Assembly (NCBI GenBank): GCA_949282305.1
Contig: CASDPB010000122.1
Location: 1-56,020, forward strand
Reading direction: 5' to 3'
DNA from: an uncultured Lentisphaeria bacterium
GTDB lineage: Bacteria; Verrucomicrobiota; Lentisphaeria; Victivallales; UBA1829
Length of the DNA stretch: 56,020 nt
Positions 16,036 to 24,684 of the stretch are shown here, one piece after another. The notes under the pieces were generated by a model. That model had not been told where the DNA came from and did no database searches. It was given only the letters and a program-made list of their open reading frames with translations. Position numbers and translations under genes: made by a program. Position 1 is the first letter of the stretch. Every line of letters starts with the position of its first letter.

Positions 16036-16470
16036 TCAGTCTGATTTTCCGGCGTTTTCCGCAAGAAGCACCGCAATGCCGACATCTGCCGGAAGCATGT
16101 TGACCGAGCCAAGCTCCGATGTTTCGAGCCACTCGACGCTCTGGTTTTCCTTCGGAGCCGGTTCCGGCGCGCCCTCCCTGATGACGGAGCGGATGAAGTG
16201 AAGATGGTAAATCCGGTCCGGCAGTTCGGCCCATGCCTGATATGCGGTGTCAAGGGTGTAAATTTCCGTGCCGAGTTCTTCCCTGATTTCGCGGCGGAGA
16301 CACTCGGAAAGAGTTTCGCCGGGTTCCGCCTTTCCCCCGGGGAATTCCTTGTAGCCGGCAAGTACAGTGCCGGGGGCGCGCCCGCAGATCAGGATTTTTG
16401 AACCCCGGCGGATGACTGCTCCGCAGACGTTGATGATCGGTTTCTGCATAATGACTGTCTGTTCCTTCAT
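16036..16470 (-). CDS. Nudix hydrolase, MutT/8-oxo-dGTP diphosphatase-like
   Basis: The Nudix box is complete: GGKAEPGETLSECLRREI followed by REELG, fitting Gx5Ex7REUxEExGU with the catalytic EE pair. The surrounding 'INVCGAVIRRGSKILICGRA' strand and 'EFPGGK' are those of MutT-type enzymes that clean oxidised nucleotides from the pool. 144 residues, near the MutT size. Other Nudix substrates are possible. It is divergent from the histidine kinase gene and has its own promoter. Confidence 0.88.
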   Translation of the reverse strand: MKEQTVIMQKPIINVCGAVIRRGSKILICGRAPGTVLAGYKEFPGGKAEPGETLSECLRREIREELGTEIYTLDTAYQAWAELPDRIYHLHFIRSVIREGAPEPAPKENQSVEWLETSELGSVNMLPADVGIAVLLAENAGKSD

Positions 16471-16483
16471 GGTTGGATGGAAA

Positions 16484-16548
16484 AGTATACCGCATAATTC
16501 CGGAAAATCAAGATTTTCTCTTGCATTTCAATTCCGGAATGGTATAGT
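16484..16548. promoter_or_regulatory. Divergent promoters of the Nudix and histidine kinase genes, each with a TTCCGGAA element in the spacer
   Basis: Minus strand: TTGATT (16511-16506), 16 bp, TATACT (16489-16484). Plus strand: TTGCAT (16521-16526), 16 bp, TATAGT (16543-16548). The plus spacer holds the palindrome ATTCCGGAAT (16531-16540), and the minus spacer holds ATTCCGGAA (16497-16505). One dimeric regulator could control both genes. Confidence 0.55.
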
Positions 16549-16596
16549 GTGTGACAAAATAGCACAACAAAAAGATTCGGAAAAGGTGTGTCATCT

Positions 16597-17808
16597 ATGC
16601 CCAGAAATGAATTTTTCAACAAATTTGTCTCCAAGCTGGATTCCCTGGATCCCGCCAGCATTAATTCCTATATTCACCTCCTATCGCGGGAACACGGCTT
16701 TCTGGAATCGGTGTTCAACTCAATCAAAGAGGGGATTGTCGTCATTGACTCCTCGTTCCGGCTGATTTACCATAATGCCGTCGCAAAGGAGATGTTCGGG
16801 ATTCCGGACCGCTTCGAGCACATCAAGATTTCACATCTGGTCAAGGGGATTTCATGGGATGATCTCGTCACGCCGGACAAAGAGAGTCCGTCAAGTGCAT
16901 ATCATGAGGTCGAGATTCTTTATCCGCGCCGCCGTATTCTGAAATTCTACGTCGCGCCCCGTCCTGATTCCGATTCGGAACAGCACTACGCCACGCTGAT
17001 TTTCAATGACATTACGGAGATGTACGACCGCATGAATTCCGCCGCGGAGTCGGAGCGCACCCAGCTGGTCTCCATGCTTGCCGCCGAAGTCGCGCATGAA
17101 ATCGGCAATCCGCTGAACAGTCTTTACCTGAATCTTCAGCTGTTCCAGCGCATGCTTGCCAAGGGGGAGCTGGACAAGGAGGAAGCCGCGGAAATGATCG
17201 GGGAGTCGCGCAAGGAGGTGGAACGGCTCGACAGCATTATCCATCAGTTCCTGCAGGCGCTTCGCCCGTCAAAGCCGGACATGCATGTGCTTGACGTCAA
17301 AAATGTTGTGCTGGAGTCCCTGACGTTTATGCGCCATGAAATCGAAGGGCGCGGCGTGACGGTGAACTGTCTGTTGAGCGACTCTCTGCCGAAAGTCCGG
17401 GGAGATGTCAATCAGTTGAAGCAGGCGTTCTACAATCTGATAAAAAACGCGGTGCAGGCGATGCCGCAGGGCGGCGCTTTGACGATCTCATGTTCTTATG
17501 ACGACCGTTCTGTTTTTGTGGAAGTCGCTGACAAGGGGAAGGGAATCCGTCCCGAGGACGCCGCCCGTCTCTTCAAGCCCTTTTTCACCACGAAGGAGAA
17601 AGGAAACGGGCTCGGACTGATGGTCGTTGAGCGGGTGATCCGTGAACACGGCGGGCGTCTCTCCTTTGAAAGCAAGGTGGGGAAGGGGACGAAGTTCACG
17701 ATTGCCCTGCCGCGCCTCGGCGCCCGGATCCGGGTTCTGCCGCCTCCGCCTGAAAACGCCGGTATCCTGCCGGAGCCTGAAGAAAAGCAACACCATGGAC
17801 AGGAGTAA
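16597..17808 (+). CDS. Soluble PAS-containing sensor histidine kinase, NtrB/AtoS class
   Basis: A PAS domain spans about residues 35-140 ('IKEGIVVIDSSFRLIYHN'). The HisKA domain has the phospho-acceptor H167 in 'AAEVAHEIGNPLNSLYLNLQ'. The HATPase domain has the N box 'FYNLIKNAVQAM' (about 278-289), the G1 box 'DKGKGIRPEDA' and the G2 box 'KGNGLGLMVVERV'. No transmembrane helix is present, so it senses a cytosolic signal. It lies 3 bp before a sigma-54 response regulator and should phosphorylate it. ATG 16597 fits the AAAAGG site at 16581-16586; the GTG at 16588 is too close to that site. Confidence 0.93.
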   Translation: MPRNEFFNKFVSKLDSLDPASINSYIHLLSREHGFLESVFNSIKEGIVVIDSSFRLIYHNAVAKEMFGIPDRFEHIKISHLVKGISWDDLVTPDKESPSSAYHEVEILYPRRRILKFYVAPRPDSDSEQHYATLIFNDITEMYDRMNSAAESERTQLVSMLAAEVAHEIGNPLNSLYLNLQLFQRMLAKGELDKEEAAEMIGESRKEVERLDSIIHQFLQALRPSKPDMHVLDVKNVVLESLTFMRHEIEGRGVTVNCLLSDSLPKVRGDVNQLKQAFYNLIKNAVQAMPQGGALTISCSYDDRSVFVEVADKGKGIRPEDAARLFKPFFTTKEKGNGLGLMVVERVIREHGGRLSFESKVGKGTKFTIALPRLGARIRVLPPPPENAGILPEPEEKQHHGQE

Positions 17809-17811
17809 GTT

Positions 17812-19182
17812 ATGGCTGTTTCCAACAAGAAAAGCAAACCGATGATTCTGATTGTGGACGATGAACGCGGAACCCGGGAAGTCCTGGCGAAGTTTCTCCG
17901 TGCCGACTATGAGGTGACACTTGCCGAGGACGGCGAGATCGGGCTGAATCTCCTGAAACGCAATCATTATGATCTGGTGCTGAGCGACATCCGTATGCCG
18001 GGCGCGACCGGAATGAAGATTCTCGAAGCGACGCTCAAAATGACGCCGCCTCCGCCGTGCATTCTCTTTACCGCCTACGGCTCCATTGAAACCGCGGTCG
18101 AAGCCATGAAACACGGTGCTTTCGATTTCGTGACGAAGCCTGTCAATTTCGATCAGCTTGAAATCCTGATACAGCGGGCGCTGGAATCGGGGCGTATCAA
18201 AGAGGAGAATGCGGAACTCCGAAAACGGCTGGATTCCAAGTTCGGAGCGGAAAACATCATCGGCAATTCCGCGGCGATTCAGCGGGTGATCGACAATGTC
18301 CGGCAGGTCGCCCCGACTCGCGCGACGATCAGCATTACGGGTGAAAGCGGAACCGGAAAGGAGCTGATCGCCCAGGCGGTTCACCAGCTCAGCGGCCGCA
18401 CCGGAAAATTCATCGCGGTACATTGCGCGGCGCTGCCGGAGACTCTGCTGGAAAGCGAGCTGTTCGGGCATGAGCGCGGAGCGTTCACCGGCGCCACGGA
18501 GCAGAGAAAGGGGCGTTTCGAGCTTGCGGACGGCGGAACGCTGTTTCTGGATGAGATCGGTGAAATTCCGCTTTCAACGCAGGTCAAGCTGCTTCGTGTC
18601 TTGGAGACCCGTTCCTTTGAACGGATCGGCGGAACGGAGACGATTACCGTCGACACCCGGGTCGTGACCGCGACCAACCGCGACCTGATGGAAATGGTGA
18701 GGCAGGGGACGTTCCGCGAGGATCTGTTCTACCGTCTGGATGTCGTGACGATTCACCTGCCGCCTCTGCGCGAACGTCAGGAGGACATTCCGCCGCTTGT
18801 GAAATATTATCTTGATTATTTTGCAAAGGAGAACGGAAGACCGCTGTTCTCCGTTTCCGAAAGTGCGATGTCCGCACTGTGTTCCTATTCATGGCCGGGC
18901 AATATCCGGGAGCTCAAGAACTGCATGGAGCGCATGGTCGTTCTGACGCGCGGTTCTCAGATCGACATTGAAAATGTTCCCGTGAACATCCGGGAAAAGA
19001 TCAATCCCGGCATTTCCAAAACGATTCTGAACCCGTCAACGTGCGACCTGGAGAAGAATGAGAAAATATTGATTCAGCGCGCATTGAACGAGTGTGACGG
19101 CAACCGCACACGCGCCGCCGAGAAACTCGGGATCAGCCGCCGCACGCTTCACCGCAAACTGGCGCTTTACGACATTCAGTGA
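17812..19182 (+). CDS. Sigma-54-dependent response regulator, NtrC/AtoC family
   Basis: The receiver domain has the acidic pair 'VDDERG' and phospho-acceptor D59 ('[12 protein letters not shown]'). The AAA+ domain has Walker A 'GESGTGKE' (K183), the sigma-54 contact loop GAFTGA (223-228) and Walker B '[12 protein letters not shown]' (241-252). The C-terminal Fis-type HTH is '[20 protein letters not shown]'. It activates transcription from sigma-54 promoters after phosphorylation by the preceding kinase. I found no convincing -24/-12 (TGGCAC-N5-TTGC) promoter in this window, so its targets are probably elsewhere. 456 residues, standard size. Confidence 0.95.
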   Translation: MAVSNKKSKPMILIVDDERGTREVLAKFLRADYEVTLAEDGEIGLNLLKRNHYDLVLSDIRMPGATGMKILEATLKMTPPPPCILFTAYGSIETAVEAMKHGAFDFVTKPVNFDQLEILIQRALESGRIKEENAELRKRLDSKFGAENIIGNSAAIQRVIDNVRQVAPTRATISITGESGTGKELIAQAVHQLSGRTGKFIAVHCAALPETLLESELFGHERGAFTGATEQRKGRFELADGGTLFLDEIGEIPLSTQVKLLRVLETRSFERIGGTETITVDTRVVTATNRDLMEMVRQGTFREDLFYRLDVVTIHLPPLRERQEDIPPLVKYYLDYFAKENGRPLFSVSESAMSALCSYSWPGNIRELKNCMERMVVLTRGSQIDIENVPVNIREKINPGISKTILNPSTCDLEKNEKILIQRALNECDGNRTRAAEKLGISRRTLHRKLALYDIQ

Positions 19183-19186
19183 AGAA

Positions 19187-19228
19187 CGGGAAGGGAGCTT
19201 TTCCCGGCTCCTTTCCCGCAGTATTTTT
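19187..19228 (+). terminator. Rho-independent terminator of the kinase/regulator operon
   Basis: CGGGAAGGGAGC (19187-19198) pairs with GCTCCTTTCCCG (19207-19218) with one wobble, followed by GCAGTATTTTT. It ends at the stop codon of the convergent DUF134 gene. Confidence 0.65.
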
Positions 19229-19992
19229 CAGTCGTGGCATTTGCATCCGTTCCGGTGTCCGTGGCACTCCCCGCCGTGTTCATGGTCATGATGGTGGTGG
19301 CTGCATTGGAAATCGGGATTGGTTTTCAGTTCTCCGGCAAGATATTCCCCGACGGCTTTGATGACATTGCCGCTGACTCCGCCGACAACCTTGATTCCGT
19401 TTTCCGCAAGCGCCGCCTGAGCGCCTCCGCCGATTCCGCCGCAGAGAAGGACGTCCACATTGTGCTCTTTGAGGAATCCGGCAAGCGCGCCGTGTCCGCT
19501 GTCGCCCGTCGGGACGATCTGCATTCCGCTGATGAGTCCGTCCTGAATCTCGAAGATTGCGAAGGACGGGGTGTGCCCGAAGTGCTGGAAGATTTCTTCG
19601 TTTTCACATGTTGCCGCGATGATCATTTTGCGTTCTCCTGTTTTATGAGTTTGATTCTGTTCGCTGCGCCGGCAGCAGTGACGACATGCCGGCTGATGCT
19701 GAGTGCAGTCTTCCGGCGGCTCGAAATCTCCGTCCGGAATCACAATGTTCATGCCGGAAACCAGCGCGGAAACGACTTTGCCGCGTCCGGAGTAGAGCAG
19801 ACGCTGGATCGTGCCGCGCGAAATCCCCATTCTGGCGGATGCTTTCCCCTGTTCCATCTGTTCCAGGTCTACAAGACGCATTGCCTCCAGTTCGTCCAGC
19901 GGAAGCTCCACGGAACGTTCCGCCGATTCCGCCTGAAAGCGTCTGCACGCCGGACGGCAGCAGACCCGTCTGCATTTTTTGGTCCGAGCCAT
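19228..19992 (-). CDS. DUF134 / NifX-NifB-like fusion protein with metal-binding tail
   Basis: Residues about 1-95 are a DUF134 domain, a small HTH-type DNA-binding domain ('RSVELPLDELEAMRLVDLEQ', 'ISRGTIQRLLYSGRGKVVSA'). Residues about 120-230 match the dinitrogenase iron-molybdenum cofactor-binding (NifX/NifB C-terminal) domain ('IIAATCENEEIFQHFGHTP', 'DVLLCGGIGGGAQAAL'). The tail is rich in His and Cys (HHHHDHEHGGECHGHRNGC) and should bind metal. No nitrogenase genes are nearby; in non-fixers such fusions are common and of unknown role, probably iron-sulfur or metal handling coupled to regulation. A Cys-rich start (CRRVCCRPACRR) adds to this. AGGAAA lies upstream of the ATG. The gene is convergent with the response regulator. 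Confidence 0.85.
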   Translation of the reverse strand: MARTKKCRRVCCRPACRRFQAESAERSVELPLDELEAMRLVDLEQMEQGKASARMGISRGTIQRLLYSGRGKVVSALVSGMNIVIPDGDFEPPEDCTQHQPACRHCCRRSEQNQTHKTGERKMIIAATCENEEIFQHFGHTPSFAIFEIQDGLISGMQIVPTGDSGHGALAGFLKEHNVDVLLCGGIGGGAQAALAENGIKVVGGVSGNVIKAVGEYLAGELKTNPDFQCSHHHHDHEHGGECHGHRNGCKCHD

Positions 19993-20116
19993 GATGATTT
20001 TCCTATATTGTGTGCATATGCACATAATATAACATTCAAAAAGGAAGATGCAAGCGGAAAATGAACTGTTTTGCCGTAAGCTGCGGGATATTGGAATGAC
20101 GAAAGCCTGAAATCGT

Positions 20117-20530
20117 ATGGTGCAGGTCACTGACCTGTTGCGAGCCAACTGCATAAGTTGGTCGCCGCAGGCGAAATCCCTCCGGCGGCGGTTCCACCGC
20201 TACCGGACGGGAAACGGAGCTTCGAGAGCCGCCAGCAACGCTGACCACAGGAGAACGCCCGGAGCTCTCGAACTTTCCCATTGGAAAAATTCTCGCCATT
20301 GAGCAGTTTGGACCGCTCCGGGCGGAGATTTCGCGCTATACGCTACCAGCGGTTTGCCGTTGGACCGCGACAAGGGCAAAGTTCTTGACTCGAGAAGAAT
20401 GCATTCGCATTTTTCCGTCTCAAAGCCGATCCATAGGGGCGGGGTATGGAAAAAAGAATGAAAATCTTGCCGGCATGGAGAAAAGTGACGCTTTTCACAT
20501 GAATTGTGACACGGCTTTTGCGGAAAGCCA
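20117..20530. other. Gene-poor, highly self-complementary block
   Basis: In the 590 bp between 19993 and 20582 I see no gene with a ribosome-binding site. The sequence is unusually self-complementary: CAGGTC-ACT-GACCTG (20123-20137), GCGA-G-CCAACT-GCATA-AGTTGG-TCGC (from about 20140), TTCGAGAGC (20221-20229) with GCTCTCGAA (20264-20272), and GCGAAAT/CTCCG (about 20171-20186) with CGGAG/ATTTCGC (about 20319-20333). Together these could fold into one closed multi-branch structure of about 160-200 nt. On the minus strand 20440-20530 resembles the pseudopilin leader at 1195-1260. It may be a noncoding RNA, a decayed gene start or a dispersed repeat. Confidence 0.35.
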
Positions 20531-20559
20531 TTGACTTTTGCTTCGGGATATTGTATAAT
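20531..20559 (+). promoter_or_regulatory. Promoter of the lacI-GH16-MFS operon
   Basis: TTGACT (20531-20536), 17-bp spacer, TATAAT (20554-20559): near-perfect sigma-70 consensus. The TSS would be about 20566 and the leader only about 17 nt, with AGGTGG as ribosome site. Confidence 0.75.
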
Positions 20560-20582
20560 CCGTATCAGAAAACAGGTGGCGT

Positions 20583-21569
20583 ATGGAACCAAGACAAGGG
20601 ATCAACAAAGTTAATTTCAGAGAACTGGCGCGGGAACTGGATATCAGCGTCATGACACTTTACCGTGTCCTGAACAATGTACCTTCTGTCAGGCCCGAAA
20701 CGCGCAGGCGCGTGATCAACGCGCTCAACCGACATGGCTTTTATGCGCTCAGGCAGACGAAACGCATCCGGGTCATTTTCGATTTTTCCGAAAACCAGTA
20801 TCAGCAGCACTACGGAATGCAGTTGATGCAGCGGCTTTCTTCCCGCGATTACAGTTGCGTGATCACGGACCACCGGAAGAATCTCTCCCGTTTTCAGGAC
20901 GCCGCCGCGGAAAGCGACATTCTGGTATTCTGCTCGATTCCTGAAACGTCAACTGTGGAGGCTGTCCGCAGAATCAATCCTGAAATCTATACGATCTGCC
21001 TCTGGACCCGATGCGGTGCGGACATCACGATCTCTTCTGACAACACGCTCGGCGGGGAACTCGCTGCGGAACATCTTCATAAAATGGGGCATCGCCATGT
21101 TGCCGTGAATCTTGCGCTTGCGCATCCGACGCGCCTTGAACGCTACCAGAGTTTTTACGGGCGCATGAAAGTGCTGGACCCCGGTTGCCGGATTGATCCC
21201 GTGGAGGAGGAGCCCGGAGCGGGGATGTGCGGGACTCTGCTGCGGTATCTGGAGTCCGCGGCGCCGCAGCCCACGGTTCTTTTCTTTCCCGCGGGAGGAT
21301 TTGCGCAGGTCTTCTATGAGGAAGTCATAGCCCGTGATCCTGAACGTTTCAAAGACCTCAGCATCATGAGTTATGACCGTCCCTGCGATTTCTGGCCGCT
21401 CCATGAAAGAGTTCATGAGTTCGACCGGATCGAATTCCGTTCGGAAGATTTGCTGAACTGGACCGAATATTATATCATCAACCGTCCGATGATGGAAAAA
21501 CGCACTCCGATTCACACCAGTATCCGGACGACTCTCAAGGTGGTCGGAAGTGTAAGGAAAATGAACTGA
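20583..21569 (+). CDS. LacI-family transcriptional regulator
   Basis: The N-terminal HTH is 'NFRELARELDISVMTLYRVL' followed by the hinge 'VRPETRRRVINALNRHGF'. The rest is a periplasmic-binding-protein-like effector domain ('IRVIFDFSENQYQQHYGMQL', 'LGGELAAEHLHKMGHRHVAV'). It is first in an operon with a GH16 enzyme and an MFS transporter, so it probably responds to the sugar they release and import. The strong promoter at 20531 suggests steady expression or autoregulation. The HTH lacks the usual start 'TIKDVA' but keeps the overall pattern. 328 residues. Confidence 0.9.
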   Translation: MEPRQGINKVNFRELARELDISVMTLYRVLNNVPSVRPETRRRVINALNRHGFYALRQTKRIRVIFDFSENQYQQHYGMQLMQRLSSRDYSCVITDHRKNLSRFQDAAAESDILVFCSIPETSTVEAVRRINPEIYTICLWTRCGADITISSDNTLGGELAAEHLHKMGHRHVAVNLALAHPTRLERYQSFYGRMKVLDPGCRIDPVEEEPGAGMCGTLLRYLESAAPQPTVLFFPAGGFAQVFYEEVIARDPERFKDLSIMSYDRPCDFWPLHERVHEFDRIEFRSEDLLNWTEYYIINRPMMEKRTPIHTSIRTTLKVVGSVRKMN

Positions 21570-21611
21570 TCTTATTTTCCCATGCAGTGATAAAATCAGA
21601 AAGGCTGAAGA

Positions 21612-22523
21612 ATGAAAAGCTCCAATGTATTTTTTTGTCTGGCTGTACTGCTTCCCCTGCTGTCCGGCGGGGAAGAATCAGCCGTTAACAATTCAATTTA
21701 TGTAAATCAGAAAGGCAACTTGAAAATGAATTTGGAAAAACCGGGCTGGAAGCTGACTTTCCACGATGAGTTCGACCGTCCGCAGTTGAATGACATCTAC
21801 TGGTATCCGGCATACCGTTCGGGGCGTGTCGAGTATCTGAACCGGTGCGGTCTTGAACAGCGCTGGGTGGATCACAATGCGCATTATGTGATTGAGGATG
21901 GCATTCTGAAACTTCGTATTTCGGAAAAACTGCCGTACCGTCCGGACAGGAGTCATCGCTGCGTAAGCTGCATTACGACCTCCGATCACCGTATCGGCGC
22001 CACGCCTGAACAATACCGTGTGATGGATAAATTCTCCCAGAAATACGGCTGGTTCGAGATTCGCTGCCGCATTCCGCGCGGGGAGGGGCTGATGAGCGCT
22101 TTCTGGCTTCATCAGGTCGATCCGTCAAAACAGGAGTATACAATTGACGGCAGGAGAAAGACAAACAGGGACGGTGCGCTTGAAATCGACATTTTCGAGC
22201 AGCAGGGACGCCACATCACGGACACGGAAAGCAAAGTTGACCTGAATATCCATTTCACGGAGAAAGGGCATTTCCTGCATACGGAACCGGTCGATGTTTC
22301 GGACGGCTTCCATGTGTGGGCGATGGAGTGGGAGGAGGGGCGGATCCGCTGGTATCTCGACGGCAGGGTGATGGAGACGTACGAAGGGCCGACTCCGCCG
22401 GAGAAGATGTTCATCCTGATTGCCCTGTTTCAGTATTCCGGCTGGATCGGGAACGTCGATCCGAATTTGAAGTATCCTAAGGATTTTGAGATTGATTATG
22501 TCAGGGTTTATGCGAAGGAGTGA
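21612..22523 (+). CDS. Secreted glycoside hydrolase family 16 (endo-beta-glucanase/galactanase type)
   Basis: The signal peptide MKSSNVFFCLAVLLPLLSGG is followed by a GH16 jelly roll. The catalytic motif ExDxxE is present as 'LEIDIFEQQG' (nucleophile and acid/base Glu flanking Asp). Other family marks are 'WKLTFHDEFDRPQLND' near the start, 'YGWFEIRCRIPRGEGLMSAF' and the last strand 'FEIDYVRVYAKE'. It cuts internal beta-1,3 or beta-1,4 bonds of a polysaccharide such as laminarin, lichenan, agar or carrageenan; which one cannot be told here. Position between lacI and an MFS transporter (gaps 42 and 4 bp) suggests regulate-cleave-import logic. No carbohydrate-binding module is attached. 303 residues. 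Confidence 0.9.
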   Translation: MKSSNVFFCLAVLLPLLSGGEESAVNNSIYVNQKGNLKMNLEKPGWKLTFHDEFDRPQLNDIYWYPAYRSGRVEYLNRCGLEQRWVDHNAHYVIEDGILKLRISEKLPYRPDRSHRCVSCITTSDHRIGATPEQYRVMDKFSQKYGWFEIRCRIPRGEGLMSAFWLHQVDPSKQEYTIDGRRKTNRDGALEIDIFEQQGRHITDTESKVDLNIHFTEKGHFLHTEPVDVSDGFHVWAMEWEEGRIRWYLDGRVMETYEGPTPPEKMFILIALFQYSGWIGNVDPNLKYPKDFEIDYVRVYAKE

Positions 22524-22527
22524 GGAA

Positions 22528-23796
22528 ATGGCGGACCCGGTGCGGTTGCGCGCGGAACGTCTGGCGACCGCTTCGTCGTGCTGCGGCTTTCTGGGGGAGG
22601 TGACGCTGACGGACAGTGCCGTGATCATCCTGTTTGCCGGAATGCTCGGCGCCGGAGATGCACTTTCCATGATCACGACCTCAGTTCTGCCTCTCCTGAA
22701 CGGACTGTGCATCATTCCGATGGCGGGCCTTGCAATGAAAATCGGGATGCGGAGACAGATTCTTCGGGCGTGTTTCTGCGCTTCCGCCGCCTATTTCACC
22801 GCGGTCGCTTCGCCGTTCTTCGGGGAGGCGGGGGTGATGGTGCTGATTGCCTCAGTTTTCCTTTTTGCGTTCAGCCTGACGGGATTCATTGCAGGCTGGT
22901 TTCCACTGCTCGACACCTTTCTGGAACCGGAGCGCAGAACCCTGTTTTTCAGCAGGATGCGCTTCTGCCATCAGTTGAGCGGGACCGTGTTCCTGTTTCT
23001 TGTCGGCTTCGTGATCGGCGGGAATCCGCCTGTATGGGGACTGCAGCTTGTCCTGCTGGCTGCCGCCGTCATCTTCACCGGGCGTGCGGCTGCGATCTCG
23101 CGGATCCCCGTATTCGAGGGGCGGCAGAACGAGAGCGCCGGATTTCTCTCCGGCTTGAATACGGCGGTCGGAAACAAGCCCATGGCAGGATTTTCCCTGT
23201 ATTTCTTTCTGTTGAATCTGACTGCGTTCGGCACGGTTCCCCTGATGATGCTGTATCTGAAAAATGGGCTGAATGCCCCGGACAATGTCATTGTGCTGAT
23301 CTCCGCATGTTCCCTTTCCGGTATGCTTTTCGGGTATCTCTGCATCGGGCGGCTCCTGAAACGGATTGGAATGAAACATACGTTTCTGCTGCTCCACTTT
23401 ATCTTTTTCGCCGTGAACGGCGGGCTGTTTCTTATCGGCGGCAGGAGTATGGCGACCTACCTGCTGATCGCCTTTTTTCTGCTGGTCTACTCTTTTGCGG
23501 CTGCCGCTTCGTCCATTGTCGCTTCGGCGGAAATGATGAAACTGGCGTCTCCCGGGAATAAAATCATGGCAATGGCATTCAACGGTGCCTTTTTCTACGG
23601 CGGTTCCGGTCTCTCCCGCTTTCTCACTTCCCTGCTGCTGGGATCGGGCATGTTTGCCGCGGAATGGCAGCTTGGGGCGACGACGGTCTGCCGCTACCGG
23701 ACTTTTCTGCTGTTGTACTGTGCGGCGATTCTGCTTGCCGCGCCGTTTCTCCTGCTGGTCCCCGCCGTAAATTCCGGAAAGTCAAACAAACCTTAA
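22528..23796 (+). CDS. MFS transporter, probable sugar/oligosaccharide importer
   Basis: About 12 hydrophobic helices are visible, e.g. 'LTDSAVIILFAGMLGAG', 'ALSMITTSVLPLLNGLCIIP', 'GVMVLIASVFLFAFSLTGFI', 'ATYLLIAFFLLVYSFAAAAS' and 'FLLLYCAAILLAAPFLLLV'. A short loop 'GLAMKIGMRRQ' resembles the MFS loop 2-3 motif. The start ATG at 22528 has AAGGAG upstream and lies 4 bp after the GH16 stop, so the two are co-expressed. Substrate is inferred only from context. 422 residues. Confidence 0.8.
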   Translation: MADPVRLRAERLATASSCCGFLGEVTLTDSAVIILFAGMLGAGDALSMITTSVLPLLNGLCIIPMAGLAMKIGMRRQILRACFCASAAYFTAVASPFFGEAGVMVLIASVFLFAFSLTGFIAGWFPLLDTFLEPERRTLFFSRMRFCHQLSGTVFLFLVGFVIGGNPPVWGLQLVLLAAAVIFTGRAAAISRIPVFEGRQNESAGFLSGLNTAVGNKPMAGFSLYFFLLNLTAFGTVPLMMLYLKNGLNAPDNVIVLISACSLSGMLFGYLCIGRLLKRIGMKHTFLLLHFIFFAVNGGLFLIGGRSMATYLLIAFFLLVYSFAAAASSIVASAEMMKLASPGNKIMAMAFNGAFFYGGSGLSRFLTSLLLGSGMFAAEWQLGATTVCRYRTFLLLYCAAILLAAPFLLLVPAVNSGKSNKP

Positions 23797-23812
23797 CCTG
23801 CGAGGGGTGACG

Positions 23813-23914
23813 ATGTATCTTTTTTTCAATGATGTGCAAGGCCGGTTCCATATTGGAAAGTCCTGCCGCGGAAGCCGGGCGGCGCAGAGCCGTCGAATGG
23901 ATGCGCGGACCTGA
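23813..23914 (+). CDS. Possible 33-residue small protein
   Basis: A GAGGGG site lies seven bases before ATG 23813. The frame runs to TGA at 23912-23914: it starts MYLFFNDVQGRFHIG and ends in Arg/Ser-rich sequence. It could be a real small gene at the end of the MFS operon, or the start of a gene lost by mutation. Codon use is not decisive at this length. Confidence 0.22.
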   Translation: MYLFFNDVQGRFHIGKSCRGSRAAQSRRMDART

Positions 23915-23916
23915 AA

Positions 23917-24684
23917 TCAGCAAGGTTTACCTGGAGACTTACCGCCATCGGCGCCGGGTGACGGACAGCCGCTCAGCCTGCCGCAGAGATAGGCGAGGGC
24001 GAATTCCACGCGCAGGATATGGCGTCCGAGCGTGACCGGAGCATAACCGATGCGGAGAAACGCTTCGACTTCTTCGGGGGTGTATCCTCCCTCGGGACCG
24101 ATTGCGATCCAGGTCGCGCCCCGGCTTCCGCAGGGGCAGGGGGGAGCATCGTTCATGGGGTGGGCGATGATCTTTTCCGCATTCTTCGAGAGCTCCGCAA
24201 GTTCGCCGCCGGATACGAAGTCACGGAAGGAACGGCGGAACTCCAGCTGCGGGAGAACGGTGTCAACTCCCTGTTCCAGACCGAGCAGAAGCTCTTCCCT
24301 GATGGCGCCGGGCGTCATGGCTCCGCTCTTCCAATAACTTTTCTCGACCTTCGCAGAAGCGATGAAAAAGGCTTTCTTTATGCCGGAAGATGCGATAAAG
24401 TGAAGTGTCTTTTTGAAACTCTGAGGACGCGGCAGGGAAATCACCGGAACGATCTCCGAAGATTCCGGAGGGGCGATGTCAAATGCCGGACAGACAAGTT
24501 CGACGCAATTGCGTTCCACTTTCCGCAATTCCGCGATTCCGATGTTTCCTCCGACAAGCCCCGCCTTGACGTGTCCGCCGGGAACGGCGCGAAGTACACA
24601 TTTGATGTGTTCCGCGCGGCGTCCGGCGACTTGAAACAGATCTCCGGAGATCCGGTCGGCTTCGGTCAGGAGCAGCAGGTTCAT
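23917..24684 (-). CDS. rsmE: 16S rRNA (uracil1498-N3)-methyltransferase
   Basis: RsmE methylates N3 of U1498 in the 30S decoding region using SAM. It has an N-terminal PUA-like part ('EHIKCVLRAVPGGHVKAG') and a C-terminal SPOUT knot: 'WIAIGPEGGYTPEEVEAFL' and 'PVTLGRHILRVEFALAYL', the signature GPEGG and LGxxILRxETA-type motifs (here VEFA for the usual ETA). Length 255 is normal. It overlaps the upstream HAD phosphatase gene by 4 bp (ATGA). Confidence 0.92.
   Translation of the reverse strand: MNLLLLTEADRISGDLFQVAGRRAEHIKCVLRAVPGGHVKAGLVGGNIGIAELRKVERNCVELVCPAFDIAPPESSEIVPVISLPRPQSFKKTLHFIASSGIKKAFFIASAKVEKSYWKSGAMTPGAIREELLLGLEQGVDTVLPQLEFRRSFRDFVSGGELAELSKNAEKIIAHPMNDAPPCPCGSRGATWIAIGPEGGYTPEEVEAFLRIGYAPVTLGRHILRVEFALAYLCGRLSGCPSPGADGGKSPGKPC

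Noticed and set aside
17812-19182. Sigma-54 promoters controlled by the NtrC-like regulator in this window
   Set aside because: Strings such as TGGCAC near 49470 and 19259 lack the TTGC at the right spacing.
20036-20299. 87-codon minus-strand frame in the same block
   Set aside because: No ribosome site or domain; lies over the self-complementary region and is best explained by chance in GC-rich sequence.
20200-20592. 130-codon open frame on the minus strand in the gene-poor block
   Set aside because: It crosses the strong lacI promoter, has no ribosome site and no known domain; only a short part resembles the pseudopilin leader, so it is treated as a remnant rather than a gene.
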